Shown piece after piece: positions 44,907 through 53,607 of a stretch of DNA of 64,000 nt. The notes under the pieces were generated by a model. It made no database searches. It was not told the DNA's origin and was given only the letters and a program-made list of their open reading frames with translations. The number at the start of each line of letters is the position of its first letter. Position 1 is the first letter of the stretch. Position numbers and translations under genes: made by a program. The DNA comes from Pseudomonas sp. ANT_J12 (GTDB lineage: Bacteria; Pseudomonadota; Gammaproteobacteria; Pseudomonadales; Pseudomonadaceae), in NCBI RefSeq assembly GCF_008370045.1, contig NZ_VOBN01000003.1, positions 310,001 through 374,000 of the forward strand. Direction: 5' to 3'.

Positions 44907-45287
44907 TTAAATGCCGTAGCGGCCGGTGATGGAAAAGTTGCGTTTGAACCAGCCGGCGGTTGAACCCCACAGGCTCGGTGGCTTGGCGTGCTGTTTGAGG
45001 ATCATGGCGACGATAGTCGACTGATCAGCAGCGTGATGGGCATCCACCAGTGCGGCCACCCAGCCACAGCCGGATTTTTCCAGGTGCTGGCGCCAGTCAC
45101 CGGGCCAGGCCTCAAGCTGCGCAACCGCTAGCCATATCGCCCCGCCCTGCTCGCAATGCCCGCCGCCAATCGACTGTTCGAAACACAACGGTTTGTCGGG
45201 CCGGGACGGGTCGATGTGAAAAACATAAACATCGTGATGCTGATGTTGCGGCGTCGGGGCGTTGTTCTGACTACCGATTGTGATCAT
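44907..45287 (-). CDS. Unknown protein paired with the HD hydrolase
   Basis: The 126-residue protein shows no recognised domain. It has an N-terminal QHQHHDVYVFHIDPSRPDKPLCFEQS segment with several His residues, a central WLAVAQLEAWPGDWRQHLEKSGCGW block and a basic aromatic C-terminus (WFKRNFSITGRYG). The ATG at 45287 follows GGAAAG, while a GTG two codons earlier is also open. It lies 15 bp before the HD gene on the same strand, suggesting co-expression. Confidence 0.75.
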   Translation of the reverse strand: MITIGSQNNAPTPQHQHHDVYVFHIDPSRPDKPLCFEQSIGGGHCEQGGAIWLAVAQLEAWPGDWRQHLEKSGCGWVAALVDAHHAADQSTIVAMILKQHAKPPSLWGSTAGWFKRNFSITGRYGI

Positions 45288-45335
45288 GGCCACTTTCCAT
45301 CCTTGGTCATCGGGGAAAGCCGCCAGCTTAAAGGC

Positions 45336-46961
45336 CTAAAGCTTATAAGTCACATACCGCCCACGCCCGGTTTTCTTCGCTTGGTACATCACGCGGTCAG
45401 CGGCCAGCAGCAGCGTGTCGGCGGAACTTTGCCCGTCGCCCAAGGCGATGCCGATCGACACACCGACAATGCACACCGTGCCGGAAATAAAAAACGGTGC
45501 GCTCAAGGCCTCGATGCATTGGGTCGCCACGCGGCTGAGGGTCTGTTCGGCGTCGACGCCCAGGTCGCTCAGCAGCACGACAAACTCATCGCCACCAATG
45601 CGCGCGAGGGTGTCGCTCTCGCGCACCACGGACGAAAAGCGCCGCGCCACCTGGCGCAATACCTCATCGCCCGCCTCGTGGCCCAACGTGTCGTTGATGT
45701 GTTTGAAACCATCGAGGTCCATGAACAACAGGCCAACCTGGGTACCGGTGCGTCGCGCCAGGGACAACACCTGCCGAAGGCGACCGGAGAGGTGATGGCG
45801 GTTGCACAGACCCGTCAGGGTGTCGTGATGGGCGATTTTCTTTAGTTCATCCTGTTTGTCATTCAACTTGAGCAACAGCCGATTGAACGCCGAAATCAGG
45901 TGCCCGACTTCATCATCACGCACCACCGCCAACGGCGCGTGGGGCAGTTCATCGCGGGTCATGCGATCGGCCTGCTCGGCAGCACGGAACAGGTGGCGGA
46001 ACACAAAATACAGACCAATGGAGGCGAACGTGGCGAAAAACAGAATCGAGAACACCGCGCCCTTCATCAGGAAATGCTGGGTGCGCGTCACGGTGGCAAA
46101 CGCCTCGCTGGCGGGCAAACGGGCGACGATGAACCAATTGGCGCTCGGAACGGCGGCGATGGCGGCGACTTCCTCGACCCCTTTTGAATTGAGGGTCAGC
46201 CCAGTGCCGCGGAACCCCGCCATCGCCCGGTCATGCAAGGCATTGACGCCGGGGACCGACGTTGGATTGAGTCGCACATCACGGCTGGAAGACTCGATAT
46301 ACAAGCGGCTTTCGGGGAACACCAGCAGGAAATCCCCGGTGGCATCGCCGACGCGACTCTGCAGCAACGAATCCAGGAGCCCCGTGGCGCCCAGTACGCT
46401 GACGCCGACCAAAACCGCCTGGACTTCACCGGCGGCATTCTTGATGGGCGCGGACATGGGCAGAATCGGCGTCTGAGTCGCCTTGTCGAGCGCCGGTTGA
46501 CCGATCAACGAGCGCCCCGCCAGCCCTGCCCGGATGTAATCACGCTCGGCGAAGTCGGTATCCACCGGTTCCGGGAAATTCGCCAGTAAACGCCCTTTGC
46601 CGCTGACGATGAACAAATCTGCGGTGAACAGTGTTTGGAACTCGTAATGCGCTTTCAGCCACGTTTGCAGCTGCTGCGGCTGCGTCAGGAGATCGGTCGG
46701 AACCGAATCGGCCAGGCGATCCAGCATCAATTGACGCTGGACGAGTTTGTAGTCGATGTCCTTGGCAACATAGGTGGCGAGGGTCAATTGCTGGCCTTCA
46801 ACCACACTGCTCAGGTCTTCACGCAGGAAATTGGTCAAGACGTAATAACGCACCACGGCACCAAAAATGACCATGCACAGCGCTAGCAACAGCAATCGGG
46901 TGACGATGCTGTGAGCGATACGGGTGAAACGCAACGGCGCGTGATGATGTTTTGGCATCAT
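45336..46961 (-). CDS. Membrane diguanylate cyclase with dCache sensor
   Basis: The 541-residue protein has a first TM near residues 17-37 and a periplasmic Cache domain (DYIRAGLAGRSLIGQPALDKATQTPILPMSAPI). A second TM follows near 320-342, then a HAMP-like linker and a GGDEF domain (RIGGDEFVVLLSD). The inhibitory RxxD site is intact (RESD). It should sense a small ligand outside the cell and make c-di-GMP. I chose the ATG at 46961 because the 125 upstream codons are antisense to the next gene. A second ATG at 46958 is equally possible. Confidence 0.9.
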   Translation of the reverse strand: MMPKHHHAPLRFTRIAHSIVTRLLLLALCMVIFGAVVRYYVLTNFLREDLSSVVEGQQLTLATYVAKDIDYKLVQRQLMLDRLADSVPTDLLTQPQQLQTWLKAHYEFQTLFTADLFIVSGKGRLLANFPEPVDTDFAERDYIRAGLAGRSLIGQPALDKATQTPILPMSAPIKNAAGEVQAVLVGVSVLGATGLLDSLLQSRVGDATGDFLLVFPESRLYIESSSRDVRLNPTSVPGVNALHDRAMAGFRGTGLTLNSKGVEEVAAIAAVPSANWFIVARLPASEAFATVTRTQHFLMKGAVFSILFFATFASIGLYFVFRHLFRAAEQADRMTRDELPHAPLAVVRDDEVGHLISAFNRLLLKLNDKQDELKKIAHHDTLTGLCNRHHLSGRLRQVLSLARRTGTQVGLLFMDLDGFKHINDTLGHEAGDEVLRQVARRFSSVVRESDTLARIGGDEFVVLLSDLGVDAEQTLSRVATQCIEALSAPFFISGTVCIVGVSIGIALGDGQSSADTLLLAADRVMYQAKKTGRGRYVTYKL

Positions 46962-47042
46962 CGAAGTGTATCTGAATATGATTGCGCTTTTTGCAATACT
47001 CCAAACCCGGTGCAAGATGGCGAAAATCGTCGAGGACAACGT

Positions 47043-47507
47043 GTGACCCAACACCGAATCAGCCTGATCATGCCCGCCAGCGCAGCCGACGCCTTCGAAG
47101 CCTTCCACAATCACACGGTGCGCATGCAGTGGGACACCCTGTTGGCCCGCGCCGGGGTCGAAGGTGGCGGCATCCGCCCGTATATCGGCGCAATCACGTT
47201 CAATGAAGGACGAGGCTGGAAACGCTACTTTTCCATGCGCACCCGTTTCGTCAACTTCCAGCCGGGACAGGTCGCCGCAGCCTTGTTGGTCGAGCCTGAG
47301 GGCGTGTTTGCGTGGTGGGCCGCGTCGATGCGTCATCGTGATCTGGGTGACAACCGGTCGGAGTTGATCTACACCTTCAGCGTCCGCCTACGACCGCGTT
47401 GGCTCGGCGGGTTGCTGGACCCGCTGGTCAATCGTATTTTCGAGCATGAAACACGTCAGCGCTTCGCCGCGATGGCCGCGTTTCTACAGACCAAAAAACA
47501 ACAATAA
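47043..47507 (+). CDS. SRPBCC (START-like) family protein
   Basis: The 154-residue protein has a hydrophobic-pocket fold suggested by ISLIMPASAADAFEAFHNHTVRMQWDTL and a C-terminal helix LDPLVNRIFEHETRQRFAAMAAFL, typical of polyketide-cyclase/START-like proteins. Ligand unknown. I chose a GTG start at 47043 because GAGGAC lies upstream and the preceding codons overlap the cyclase promoter. An NTF2-type gene follows after 10 bp. Confidence 0.8.
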   Translation: MTQHRISLIMPASAADAFEAFHNHTVRMQWDTLLARAGVEGGGIRPYIGAITFNEGRGWKRYFSMRTRFVNFQPGQVAAALLVEPEGVFAWWAASMRHRDLGDNRSELIYTFSVRLRPRWLGGLLDPLVNRIFEHETRQRFAAMAAFLQTKKQQ

Positions 47508-47517
47508 GGAGTTGAAA

Positions 47518-47946
47518 ATGCCTGAACTGAACCTGCACCCCAAAGCCGCCGAGTCCTTGAAGCAATGGCACGCGATGATCCGCCAGGGCGACTTGCAGGC
47601 CTTGCCCGAGTTGCTGGACCCAAAAGCCGTGTTCCGCTCGCCCATGGCGCACACGCCATACCCGGGAGCAGCCGTGGTGGCGATGATTCTGAACACCGTG
47701 GTCGACGTTTTTGAAAACTTTGAATATCACCGCGAATTGGCGACAGCGGACGGGTTGAATGTCGTACTCGAGTTCAGCGCGCAGGTCGGCGGCAAGGAGC
47801 TAAAAGGGATCGACATGATCCGGTTCAATGAGGAAGGCAAAATCGTTGAATTTGAAGTGATGGTCCGGCCATTGAGTGGCTTGCAAGCCTTGGGCGCCGA
47901 AATGGGCAGCCGACTGGGCGCTTACCTGGCGGCCAGCAAAGCCTGA
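47518..47946 (+). CDS. NTF2/SnoaL-like protein
   Basis: The 142-residue protein has a single NTF2-like cone fold (LKQWHAMIRQGDLQALPELLDPKAVFRSP, ELKGIDMIRFNEEGKIVEFEVMVRP). The AAGGAG site is five bases from the ATG. It probably forms an operon with the SRPBCC gene; both could bind a shared hydrophobic small molecule, which is inference only. Confidence 0.85.
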   Translation: MPELNLHPKAAESLKQWHAMIRQGDLQALPELLDPKAVFRSPMAHTPYPGAAVVAMILNTVVDVFENFEYHRELATADGLNVVLEFSAQVGGKELKGIDMIRFNEEGKIVEFEVMVRPLSGLQALGAEMGSRLGAYLAASKA

Positions 47947-47971
47947 TCGGTGCTTTTGACTGAACATCGTC

Positions 47972-48068
47972 CCTGTGGCGAGGGGGCTTGCCCCCGTTGG
48001 GGTGCGAAGCGCCCCCAGTTTTCAGGGCTGCTGCGCAGCCCAACGAGGGCTTGCCCCCTCACCACAGG
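47972..48068. repeat. Inverted repeat, 'gtggcgaggg' family
   Basis: The arms cctgtggcgagggggcttgc / gcttgccccctcaccacagg are mirrored, with inner stems (cgttggg / cccaacg). Found between two NTF2-fold genes read towards each other. Confidence 0.8.
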
Positions 48069-48081
48069 TATTGGTCCCCTT

Positions 48082-48471
48082 TTAAAGGATCTGCGCCGCG
48101 ACCGCGGCCTTGTCGATGACCGACCAGACGTTCCAGATCTTCCCGTGTTTGAACTCATAAAACACATTCTCGCTAAACACCACCCGCCGCCCGTTCACCG
48201 GCAAACCGAACAGTTCTCCCACTGGCGTGCAGTCGAAACACAGCCTGGCGGCGATGTGTGGCGGGTCGGCGATGAGGCGTTCGATGACGAAGCGCAGATC
48301 CGGGATCGAACGGAAATCGCGCTCCAGCATCGCCCGGTAGCCGGATAACCCGATGCGCTGGCCATTGTAATGCGCGTCTTCATCCACCAATTGGCCCAGG
48401 GCGGGCCAGTCCTGGCGGTTGAGGCAGTCGATGTAAGCGCGGTAGGTGTCGCTGAGTGTTTGTCTGTTCAT
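48082..48471 (-). CDS. SnoaL-like / ester cyclase family protein
   Basis: The 129-residue NTF2-fold protein has an N-terminal helix (LSDTYRAYIDCLNRQDWPALGQLV) and the polyketide-cyclase signature stretches VDEDAHYNG and GRRVVFSENVFYEFKHGKIWNVWSV. The biological substrate is unknown. Convergent with the preceding pair of genes. Confidence 0.83.
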   Translation of the reverse strand: MNRQTLSDTYRAYIDCLNRQDWPALGQLVDEDAHYNGQRIGLSGYRAMLERDFRSIPDLRFVIERLIADPPHIAARLCFDCTPVGELFGLPVNGRRVVFSENVFYEFKHGKIWNVWSVIDKAAVAAQIL

Positions 48472-48645
48472 GGCTCAATCTCTCCCTTTTAACCTGTGCA
48501 AGCCAGGGCTGAACGCTCTGCATCCGTTATTTATGCTCAGTTCCCAACTTAATAATATTTTACCGATACCGGGGTGAACCCTAGTCTTGAGCCCAAGAGA
48601 TGGCAGGCCATAACCGACCTGACTCCCACTTCGAAGGGTAAAGAG

Positions 48646-49956
48646 ATGACCACTGAAACAATAAAAATAGACACGCTGATCGTTGGCGCCGGTCAAGCTG
48701 GCGTGGCCATGAGTGAACACTTGAGCAAACTCGGTGTGCCGCACCTGGTGCTGGAGCGCAATCGTATTGCCGAACGCTGGCGCACCAGCCGCTGGGATTC
48801 GTTGGTGGCCAATGGTCCGGCCTGGCACGATCGCTTTCCGGGCATGGAGTTCGACGATCTGAGCCCCGACGGCTTTGCCCCGAAAGAGCGGGTGGCCGAT
48901 TATTTCGAAGCCTACGCCAAGAAATTCAACGCACCGGTCCGCACTGGCGTGGACGTGTTGAAGGTCGAGCGCAATGTCGGTCGCCCGGGTTTCACCGTTG
49001 AAACCTCCGAAGGCGTGATCGAAGCCAACCGTGTGGTGGCCGCCACCGGGCCGTTCCAGCGCCCGGTGATCCCGCCGATTGCACCGAAAGACGCGCCGTT
49101 CACCCAAATCCATTCCGCTGAATACCGCAACCCGCAGCAACTGCCCGAAGGCGCGGTGCTGGTGGTGGGTGCCGGGTCGTCGGGGGTGCAGATCGCCGAT
49201 GAATTGCAGGCTGCCGGCAAGAAGGTGTACCTCTCGGTCGGCGCTCACGACCGCCCGCCTCGCGCCTACCGCAACCGTGATTTCTGCTGGTGGCTGGGTG
49301 TGCTTGGTGAGTGGGATCAAGCGGCGATGAAGCCGGGGCGCGAGCACGTGACCATCGCCGTCAGCGGCGCCCATGGCGGTCGCACCGTGGACTTCCGAGG
49401 CCTGGCCCATCGCGGCATGACCCTGGTCGGCCTGACCCAATCGTTCAATGGCACCGTGGCGACCTTCCAGCCCAACCTGGCGGAAAACCTGGCCCGTGGC
49501 GATGAGAACTACAAGGCACTGCTCGATGCCGCCGACGCCTACATCGAGCGTAATGGCCTGGACCTGCCGGAAGAGCCGGAAGCCCGGCACACCTTCCCGG
49601 ACCCGGACTGCGTGACGAACCCGATTCTTGAGCTCGACCTGGTCAAGGCCGGCGTCACGTCGATCATCTGGGCCACCGGTTTTGCCACGGATTACAGCTG
49701 GCTGAAGGTCAACGCGTTCGACGACAACGGCAAGCCGCAACATCAGCGTGGCGTGTCGAGCGAGCCTGGCGTGTATTTCCTCGGCCTGCCGTGGCAGTCA
49801 CGGCGTGGTTCGTCGTTTATCTGGGGCGTCTGGCATGACGCCAAGTACGTGGCCGACCACATCGCCATCCAGCGTTCATACCTCGACTACCGCGATGCCG
49901 ACCAGCGTGCCGCCGACACCGCCCCGCTCGCCCACAAAACCATCGTCAGCGCTTAA
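48646..49956 (+). CDS. Flavin-dependent monooxygenase (FMO-like)
   Basis: The 436-residue protein has two Rossmann motifs: FAD-binding VGAGQAGVAM at about residue 13 and NADPH-binding VVGAGSSGVQIADEL at about 184. Between them is an FMO-type motif QIHSAEYRN. The ATG follows AAGGGTAAAG. Such enzymes oxygenate nitrogen or sulphur in small organic compounds or carry out Baeyer-Villiger oxidation. It leads a four-gene plus-strand operon with RidA, DUF1028 and an M20 hydrolase, which suggests breakdown of a nitrogen-containing heterocycle or amide. Confidence 0.9.
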   Translation: MTTETIKIDTLIVGAGQAGVAMSEHLSKLGVPHLVLERNRIAERWRTSRWDSLVANGPAWHDRFPGMEFDDLSPDGFAPKERVADYFEAYAKKFNAPVRTGVDVLKVERNVGRPGFTVETSEGVIEANRVVAATGPFQRPVIPPIAPKDAPFTQIHSAEYRNPQQLPEGAVLVVGAGSSGVQIADELQAAGKKVYLSVGAHDRPPRAYRNRDFCWWLGVLGEWDQAAMKPGREHVTIAVSGAHGGRTVDFRGLAHRGMTLVGLTQSFNGTVATFQPNLAENLARGDENYKALLDAADAYIERNGLDLPEEPEARHTFPDPDCVTNPILELDLVKAGVTSIIWATGFATDYSWLKVNAFDDNGKPQHQRGVSSEPGVYFLGLPWQSRRGSSFIWGVWHDAKYVADHIAIQRSYLDYRDADQRAADTAPLAHKTIVSA

Positions 49957-49976
49957 TTCTTTTGCAGGAGCTTCAC

Positions 49977-50393
49977 ATGGCCACGCCAACCCACACTCGC
50001 ATCCGCATGTTCAACACCAAGGAAACCTACCCGAACCAGAGCCTGGACAATGACCTGTGCCAAGCCGTCCGCGCTGGCAACACCGTGTATGTTCGCGGCC
50101 AGGTCGGGACCGATTTCGAGGGCAACCTGGTGGGCCTCGGCGACCCGCGTGCGCAGGCCGAGCAAGCCATGCGCAACGTCAAACAGCTGCTGGAAGAAGC
50201 CGGCAGCGACCTGAGCCACATTGTGAAAACCACCACGTACCTGATCGACCCGCGCTATCGCGAGCCGGTGTATCAGGAAGTCGGCAAGTGGCTCAAAGGT
50301 GTGTTTCCGATTTCGACCGGGTTGGTGGTGTCGGCGCTGGGGCAACCGCAGTGGTTGATGGAGATTGATGTGATTGCGGTGATTCCGGAGTAA
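49977..50393 (+). CDS. RidA family deaminase
   Basis: The 138-residue protein of the RidA/YjgF fold has the family stretches GNTVYVRGQVG, AEQAMRNVKQLLEEAGSDLSHIVKTTTYL and the arginine-containing DPRYREPVY. Pathway-linked RidA proteins often hydrolyse enamine or aminoacrylate intermediates. The start follows GCAGGAG. It is 20 bp after the flavin monooxygenase, so it likely handles an unstable product of that enzyme. Confidence 0.88.
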   Translation: MATPTHTRIRMFNTKETYPNQSLDNDLCQAVRAGNTVYVRGQVGTDFEGNLVGLGDPRAQAEQAMRNVKQLLEEAGSDLSHIVKTTTYLIDPRYREPVYQEVGKWLKGVFPISTGLVVSALGQPQWLMEIDVIAVIPE

Positions 50394-50417
50394 GTACCGG
50401 TAGACCGAGGCGCGGCG

Positions 50418-50484
50418 TTCGCGGGCAAGCCTCGCTCCTACAGGGGAACGCATTCCAAATGTAGGAGCGAGGCTTGCCCGCGAA
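50418..50484. repeat. Inverted repeat, 'gtaggagc' family
   Basis: The arms ttcgcgggcaagcctcgctc / gagcgaggcttgcccgcgaa are perfect over 24 bases. It lies between RidA and DUF1028 genes and is inside what otherwise looks like one operon. Confidence 0.82.
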
Positions 50485-50535
50485 GGCCCCCGCCCAGACA
50501 ACACTTTCTCCAAGGCCAGACAAGGAGCAAAACCC

Positions 50536-51213
50536 ATGACCTTCTCCATCACCGCCCGCTGCCCCGACACCGGCCAGCTCGGTATCGCCATCAGTTCTTC
50601 CAGCATCGCCGTCGGCGCCCGCTGCCCGTGGCTGCTGCCCGGCGTCGGCGCGGTTTCGACGCAAAACATCACGTTGCCGTCCCTCGGCCCGGAAACCCTC
50701 GCCCTCATGGAGCAAGGCCTCGCGCCCGCCGATGCACTGGACAAGGTCCTGACCCGCAACGGCTACAGCCAATATCGCCAGGTCACCGCGATTGATCACC
50801 TCGGTCGCACCGCGCATTTCAGCGGCTCGGAAACCCTCGGCACCCACAACGCGGTGTCGGGCGAGCAATGCGTGGCGGCCGGCAACATGCTGGCGGACCG
50901 GTCGGTGATCGAGGCCATGGTCCGCGCCTTCGAGCAAGGCGAAGGTCAACTGGCTGATCGCTTGCTGGCAGCGATGCAAGCGGCCATCGCGGCCGGTGGT
51001 GAAGCCGGGCCGGTGCATTCGGCGGCCATGGTCGTGGTCGGCGAACTGACTTGGCCGATCATCAACCTGCGGGTGGATTGGGCGGATGAAGACCCGATTG
51101 GCCAGTTGGGACAATTGTGGGACGCCTATCGCCCGCAGCTTCAGGACTACATCGACCGCGCCCTGGCGCCGGACAGGTCCCCAGGCTACGGCGTCGCCGG
51201 AGACGACCGATGA
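50536..51213 (+). CDS. DUF1028 family protein (Ntn-hydrolase-like)
   Basis: The 225-residue protein has the DUF1028 hallmark N-terminus TFSITARCPDTGQLGIAISS and VGARCPW, then GAVSTQN and SGSETLGTHNAVSG. This family has an Ntn-hydrolase-like fold and is often found next to peptidases or amidases. An N-terminal Thr after Met removal could be the nucleophile; this is inference. Its stop overlaps the start of the M20 gene by four bases (ATGA), so the two are translationally coupled. Confidence 0.88.
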   Translation: MTFSITARCPDTGQLGIAISSSSIAVGARCPWLLPGVGAVSTQNITLPSLGPETLALMEQGLAPADALDKVLTRNGYSQYRQVTAIDHLGRTAHFSGSETLGTHNAVSGEQCVAAGNMLADRSVIEAMVRAFEQGEGQLADRLLAAMQAAIAAGGEAGPVHSAAMVVVGELTWPIINLRVDWADEDPIGQLGQLWDAYRPQLQDYIDRALAPDRSPGYGVAGDDR

Positions 51214-52358
51214 GCGCCAGCCGCGATTTGCTGGAAACGCTGGTGGCGTTCGACACCACCAGCCGCGAATCCAACCTGCACCTGATCGAGTTTGTCCGCG
51301 ACTACCTCGCCCGCTTCGAAGTGCCGTGCGAACTGGTCTACAACGACGAGCGCAGCAAGGCCAACCTCTTCGCGACCATCGGCCCGGCGGATGTGCCGGG
51401 CATCGTGCTGTCGGGGCACACCGATGTGGTGCCCGTCGACGGCCAGCCGTGGACCGTGGCGCCCTTCGCACTCAGCGAGCGCGACGGCAAGCTGTACGGG
51501 CGCGGCACGGCGGACATGAAAGGCTACATCGCTTGCGTACTCGCCCTGGTGCCGGCGCTGGTGAAGGCCACGCTGCGGCGGCCGGTGCATATCGCGCTTT
51601 CGTACGATGAAGAAGTCGGCTGCCTGGGCGTGCGCTCGCTGCTCAAAGTGCTGGAACAGCGCCCGGTCAAACCGATGCTGTGCATCATTGGCGAGCCGAC
51701 CGAGCTCAAACCGGTGTTGGGTCATAAGGGCAAACTGGCGATGCGCTGCGACATTCATGGCCAAGCCTGCCATTCGGCGTACGCGCCGCTGGGGGTCAAT
51801 GCGATTGAATACGCCGCCGAACTGATCGGTGAACTGGGGCGAATTGGCCAGCGGCTCAAGGCGCCGGAGCATCACGACGGGCGTTTTGATCCGCCGTTCA
51901 GCACGGTGCAAACCGGGGTGATCTCCGGTGGCAAGGCGTTGAACATCGTGCCCGCTGATTGCCGTTTTGATTTTGAGGTCCGCGCCCTGCCCTCGTTTGA
52001 TCCAAACGATGTGGCGCAGGAGCTGAAGACTTACGCCGAGCAGCAGGTCCTGCCACGCATGCGCGCCGTGAGTGAGCAGAGCGATATCCGCTTCAGCGAG
52101 TTGTCGGCGTATCCCGGTTTGGTGACTGATGAGCGCAGCGAAGCGGCTGAATGGATCGCAGCCTTCTCGGGTTCCCGGGAGTTCGGGACAGTGGCGTTCG
52201 GCACTGAAGGCGGACTGTTTGATGCGGTAGGCATTCCAACGGTAGTGTGTGGTCCAGGCAGCATGGATCAGGGCCACAAGCCGGACGAGTTCGTCAGCGT
52301 CGAGCAGTTGAACGGCTGCGATGCCCTGCTGCAACGGATGTTGGCATCGATCAGTTAA
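51210..52358 (+). CDS. M20 metallohydrolase, ArgE-like
   Basis: The 382-residue protein of the M20 family has zinc-site motifs LSGHTDVVPVDG (His, Asp), GTADMKGYIACVL, YDEEVGCLG (catalytic Glu pair) and the C-terminal GPGSMDQGHKPDEFV. Members deacylate N-acetylornithine or other N-acyl amino acids. The argE assignment for arginine synthesis is unlikely here given the operon with FMO, RidA and DUF1028; a catabolic N-acyl or ureido substrate fits better. Coupled to DUF1028 by ATGA overlap. Confidence 0.88.
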   Translation: MSASRDLLETLVAFDTTSRESNLHLIEFVRDYLARFEVPCELVYNDERSKANLFATIGPADVPGIVLSGHTDVVPVDGQPWTVAPFALSERDGKLYGRGTADMKGYIACVLALVPALVKATLRRPVHIALSYDEEVGCLGVRSLLKVLEQRPVKPMLCIIGEPTELKPVLGHKGKLAMRCDIHGQACHSAYAPLGVNAIEYAAELIGELGRIGQRLKAPEHHDGRFDPPFSTVQTGVISGGKALNIVPADCRFDFEVRALPSFDPNDVAQELKTYAEQQVLPRMRAVSEQSDIRFSELSAYPGLVTDERSEAAEWIAAFSGSREFGTVAFGTEGGLFDAVGIPTVVCGPGSMDQGHKPDEFVSVEQLNGCDALLQRMLASIS

Positions 52359-52374
52359 GGATCAGGCCCGACGC

Positions 52375-53286
52375 TCAGGTATAGAGTCGGGCCAATTCTT
52401 CCTGGCAGTAATCCACGAACAACTGCACCGGTTTGGTCAGTTGCGACCGTCTGAGCCACGCCGCCGACAATCCCGAACCGGTCACCGTTTCGGCGAGCGG
52501 GATGCACACCAGTTGTTGCCCGTCATAGGTGTACGGCGAGAACGGTTTGGTCACCAGAATCGAAAAGCCAAAACCGCGCCCGACCATGCCGCGCACCATC
52601 TCGATCGACGGCGAGCTGAAGACGATGTGCGGGGTCAGCCCGCGCTCTTCGAAAATGCTCACGAAGTAGGTTCGGCTCGGCACCACGTCGAGCAAAATCA
52701 TCGGCTCCAGCACCAGGTCGTCCAGCGACACTTTTGCTTGTTGCGCGAAGCGATGGTCCGCTGGCAGCAGAGCATAGGGCTGCTGCGGCGGCATCAGGGG
52801 AACGGTCTCGATCGTGCTGTCCAGGTCGTGTTCGAACAGCATCGCCAGGTCGATGCTGCCGGCGGTCAGGGCCTGCACCAGTTCCTGCTGTTCGCCGTCG
52901 CGAATGCGGATTTCCACCCCCGGCCAGCGCTCCTTGAACCCGGCGATCAAGCGCGGCAGGTACAGCGGCGCCACGGTCTCAAAGCAGCCGATATCGATCT
53001 GCCCGGCCACCACGTCGTTGTCCGCCAGGGCGTTCTGCTCAAACTCGTGGGCGACCCGCAACAGCTCCAGCGCCTTGCGGTAAAACCGCGAGCCGCTGGG
53101 CGTCAGCGAAACACCCTGGGCGTGATGGCGGATAAACAGCTGCACGCCAAAGCTTTCTTCCAGGTGTTTGATCGCCGTCGACACCGACGGCTGGGCGATA
53201 TACAGCTTGCGCGAAGCTTGCGCCACGCTGCCGCATTCGGCGGTGGTGACGAAATAGCGCAGCTGTCGCAGGTTGTAAGCGGCCAT
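52375..53286 (-). CDS. LysR-family transcriptional regulator
   Basis: The 303-residue LysR protein is complete: an HTH at 6-65 (NLRQLRYFVTTAECGSVAQASRKL, AQPSVSTAIKHLEESFG), then a sensor domain (GQIDIGCFETVAPLYLPRLIAGF, SPSIEMVRGMVGRGFGFSI). It is convergent with the M20 gene and divergent from the NCS1 permease with 321 bp between, so it probably controls both the permease and the catabolic operon. Confidence 0.92.
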   Translation of the reverse strand: MAAYNLRQLRYFVTTAECGSVAQASRKLYIAQPSVSTAIKHLEESFGVQLFIRHHAQGVSLTPSGSRFYRKALELLRVAHEFEQNALADNDVVAGQIDIGCFETVAPLYLPRLIAGFKERWPGVEIRIRDGEQQELVQALTAGSIDLAMLFEHDLDSTIETVPLMPPQQPYALLPADHRFAQQAKVSLDDLVLEPMILLDVVPSRTYFVSIFEERGLTPHIVFSSPSIEMVRGMVGRGFGFSILVTKPFSPYTYDGQQLVCIPLAETVTGSGLSAAWLRRSQLTKPVQLFVDYCQEELARLYT

Positions 53287-53323
53287 GCGGACCCTCCAGA
53301 AAACACACACCACACCCATATCC

Positions 53324-53391
53324 TGTAGGAGCAAGGCTTGCCCGCGATAGCGATCTCACGGACGCCATCGCGGGCAAGCCTTGCTCCTACA
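53324..53391. repeat. Inverted repeat, 'gtaggagc' family
   Basis: The arms tgtaggagcaaggcttgccc / gggcaagccttgctcctaca are perfect. It lies in the 321-bp LysR-permease gap; the rest of that gap (53392-53607) should hold the permease promoter and shows no gene. Confidence 0.83.
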
Positions 53392-53607
53392 GAGGGCGGT
53401 GTTGGCTGGTTAACCGCGCGAACACCGCACCCAGAACATACCGGACCCACCCAAACCACGGGCATATATTTTTTAAGGTTTAAGGCAACAAACTTACTAA
53501 TTTATCTATCCCGGTGCATTGCACATCATCACTCCAACAAGAAAAGCGTCGCCCATGCGGCGCTCACCGAAGTACGTCCACGTACTCACTTTGCCTTGGA
53601 GTTCGTC

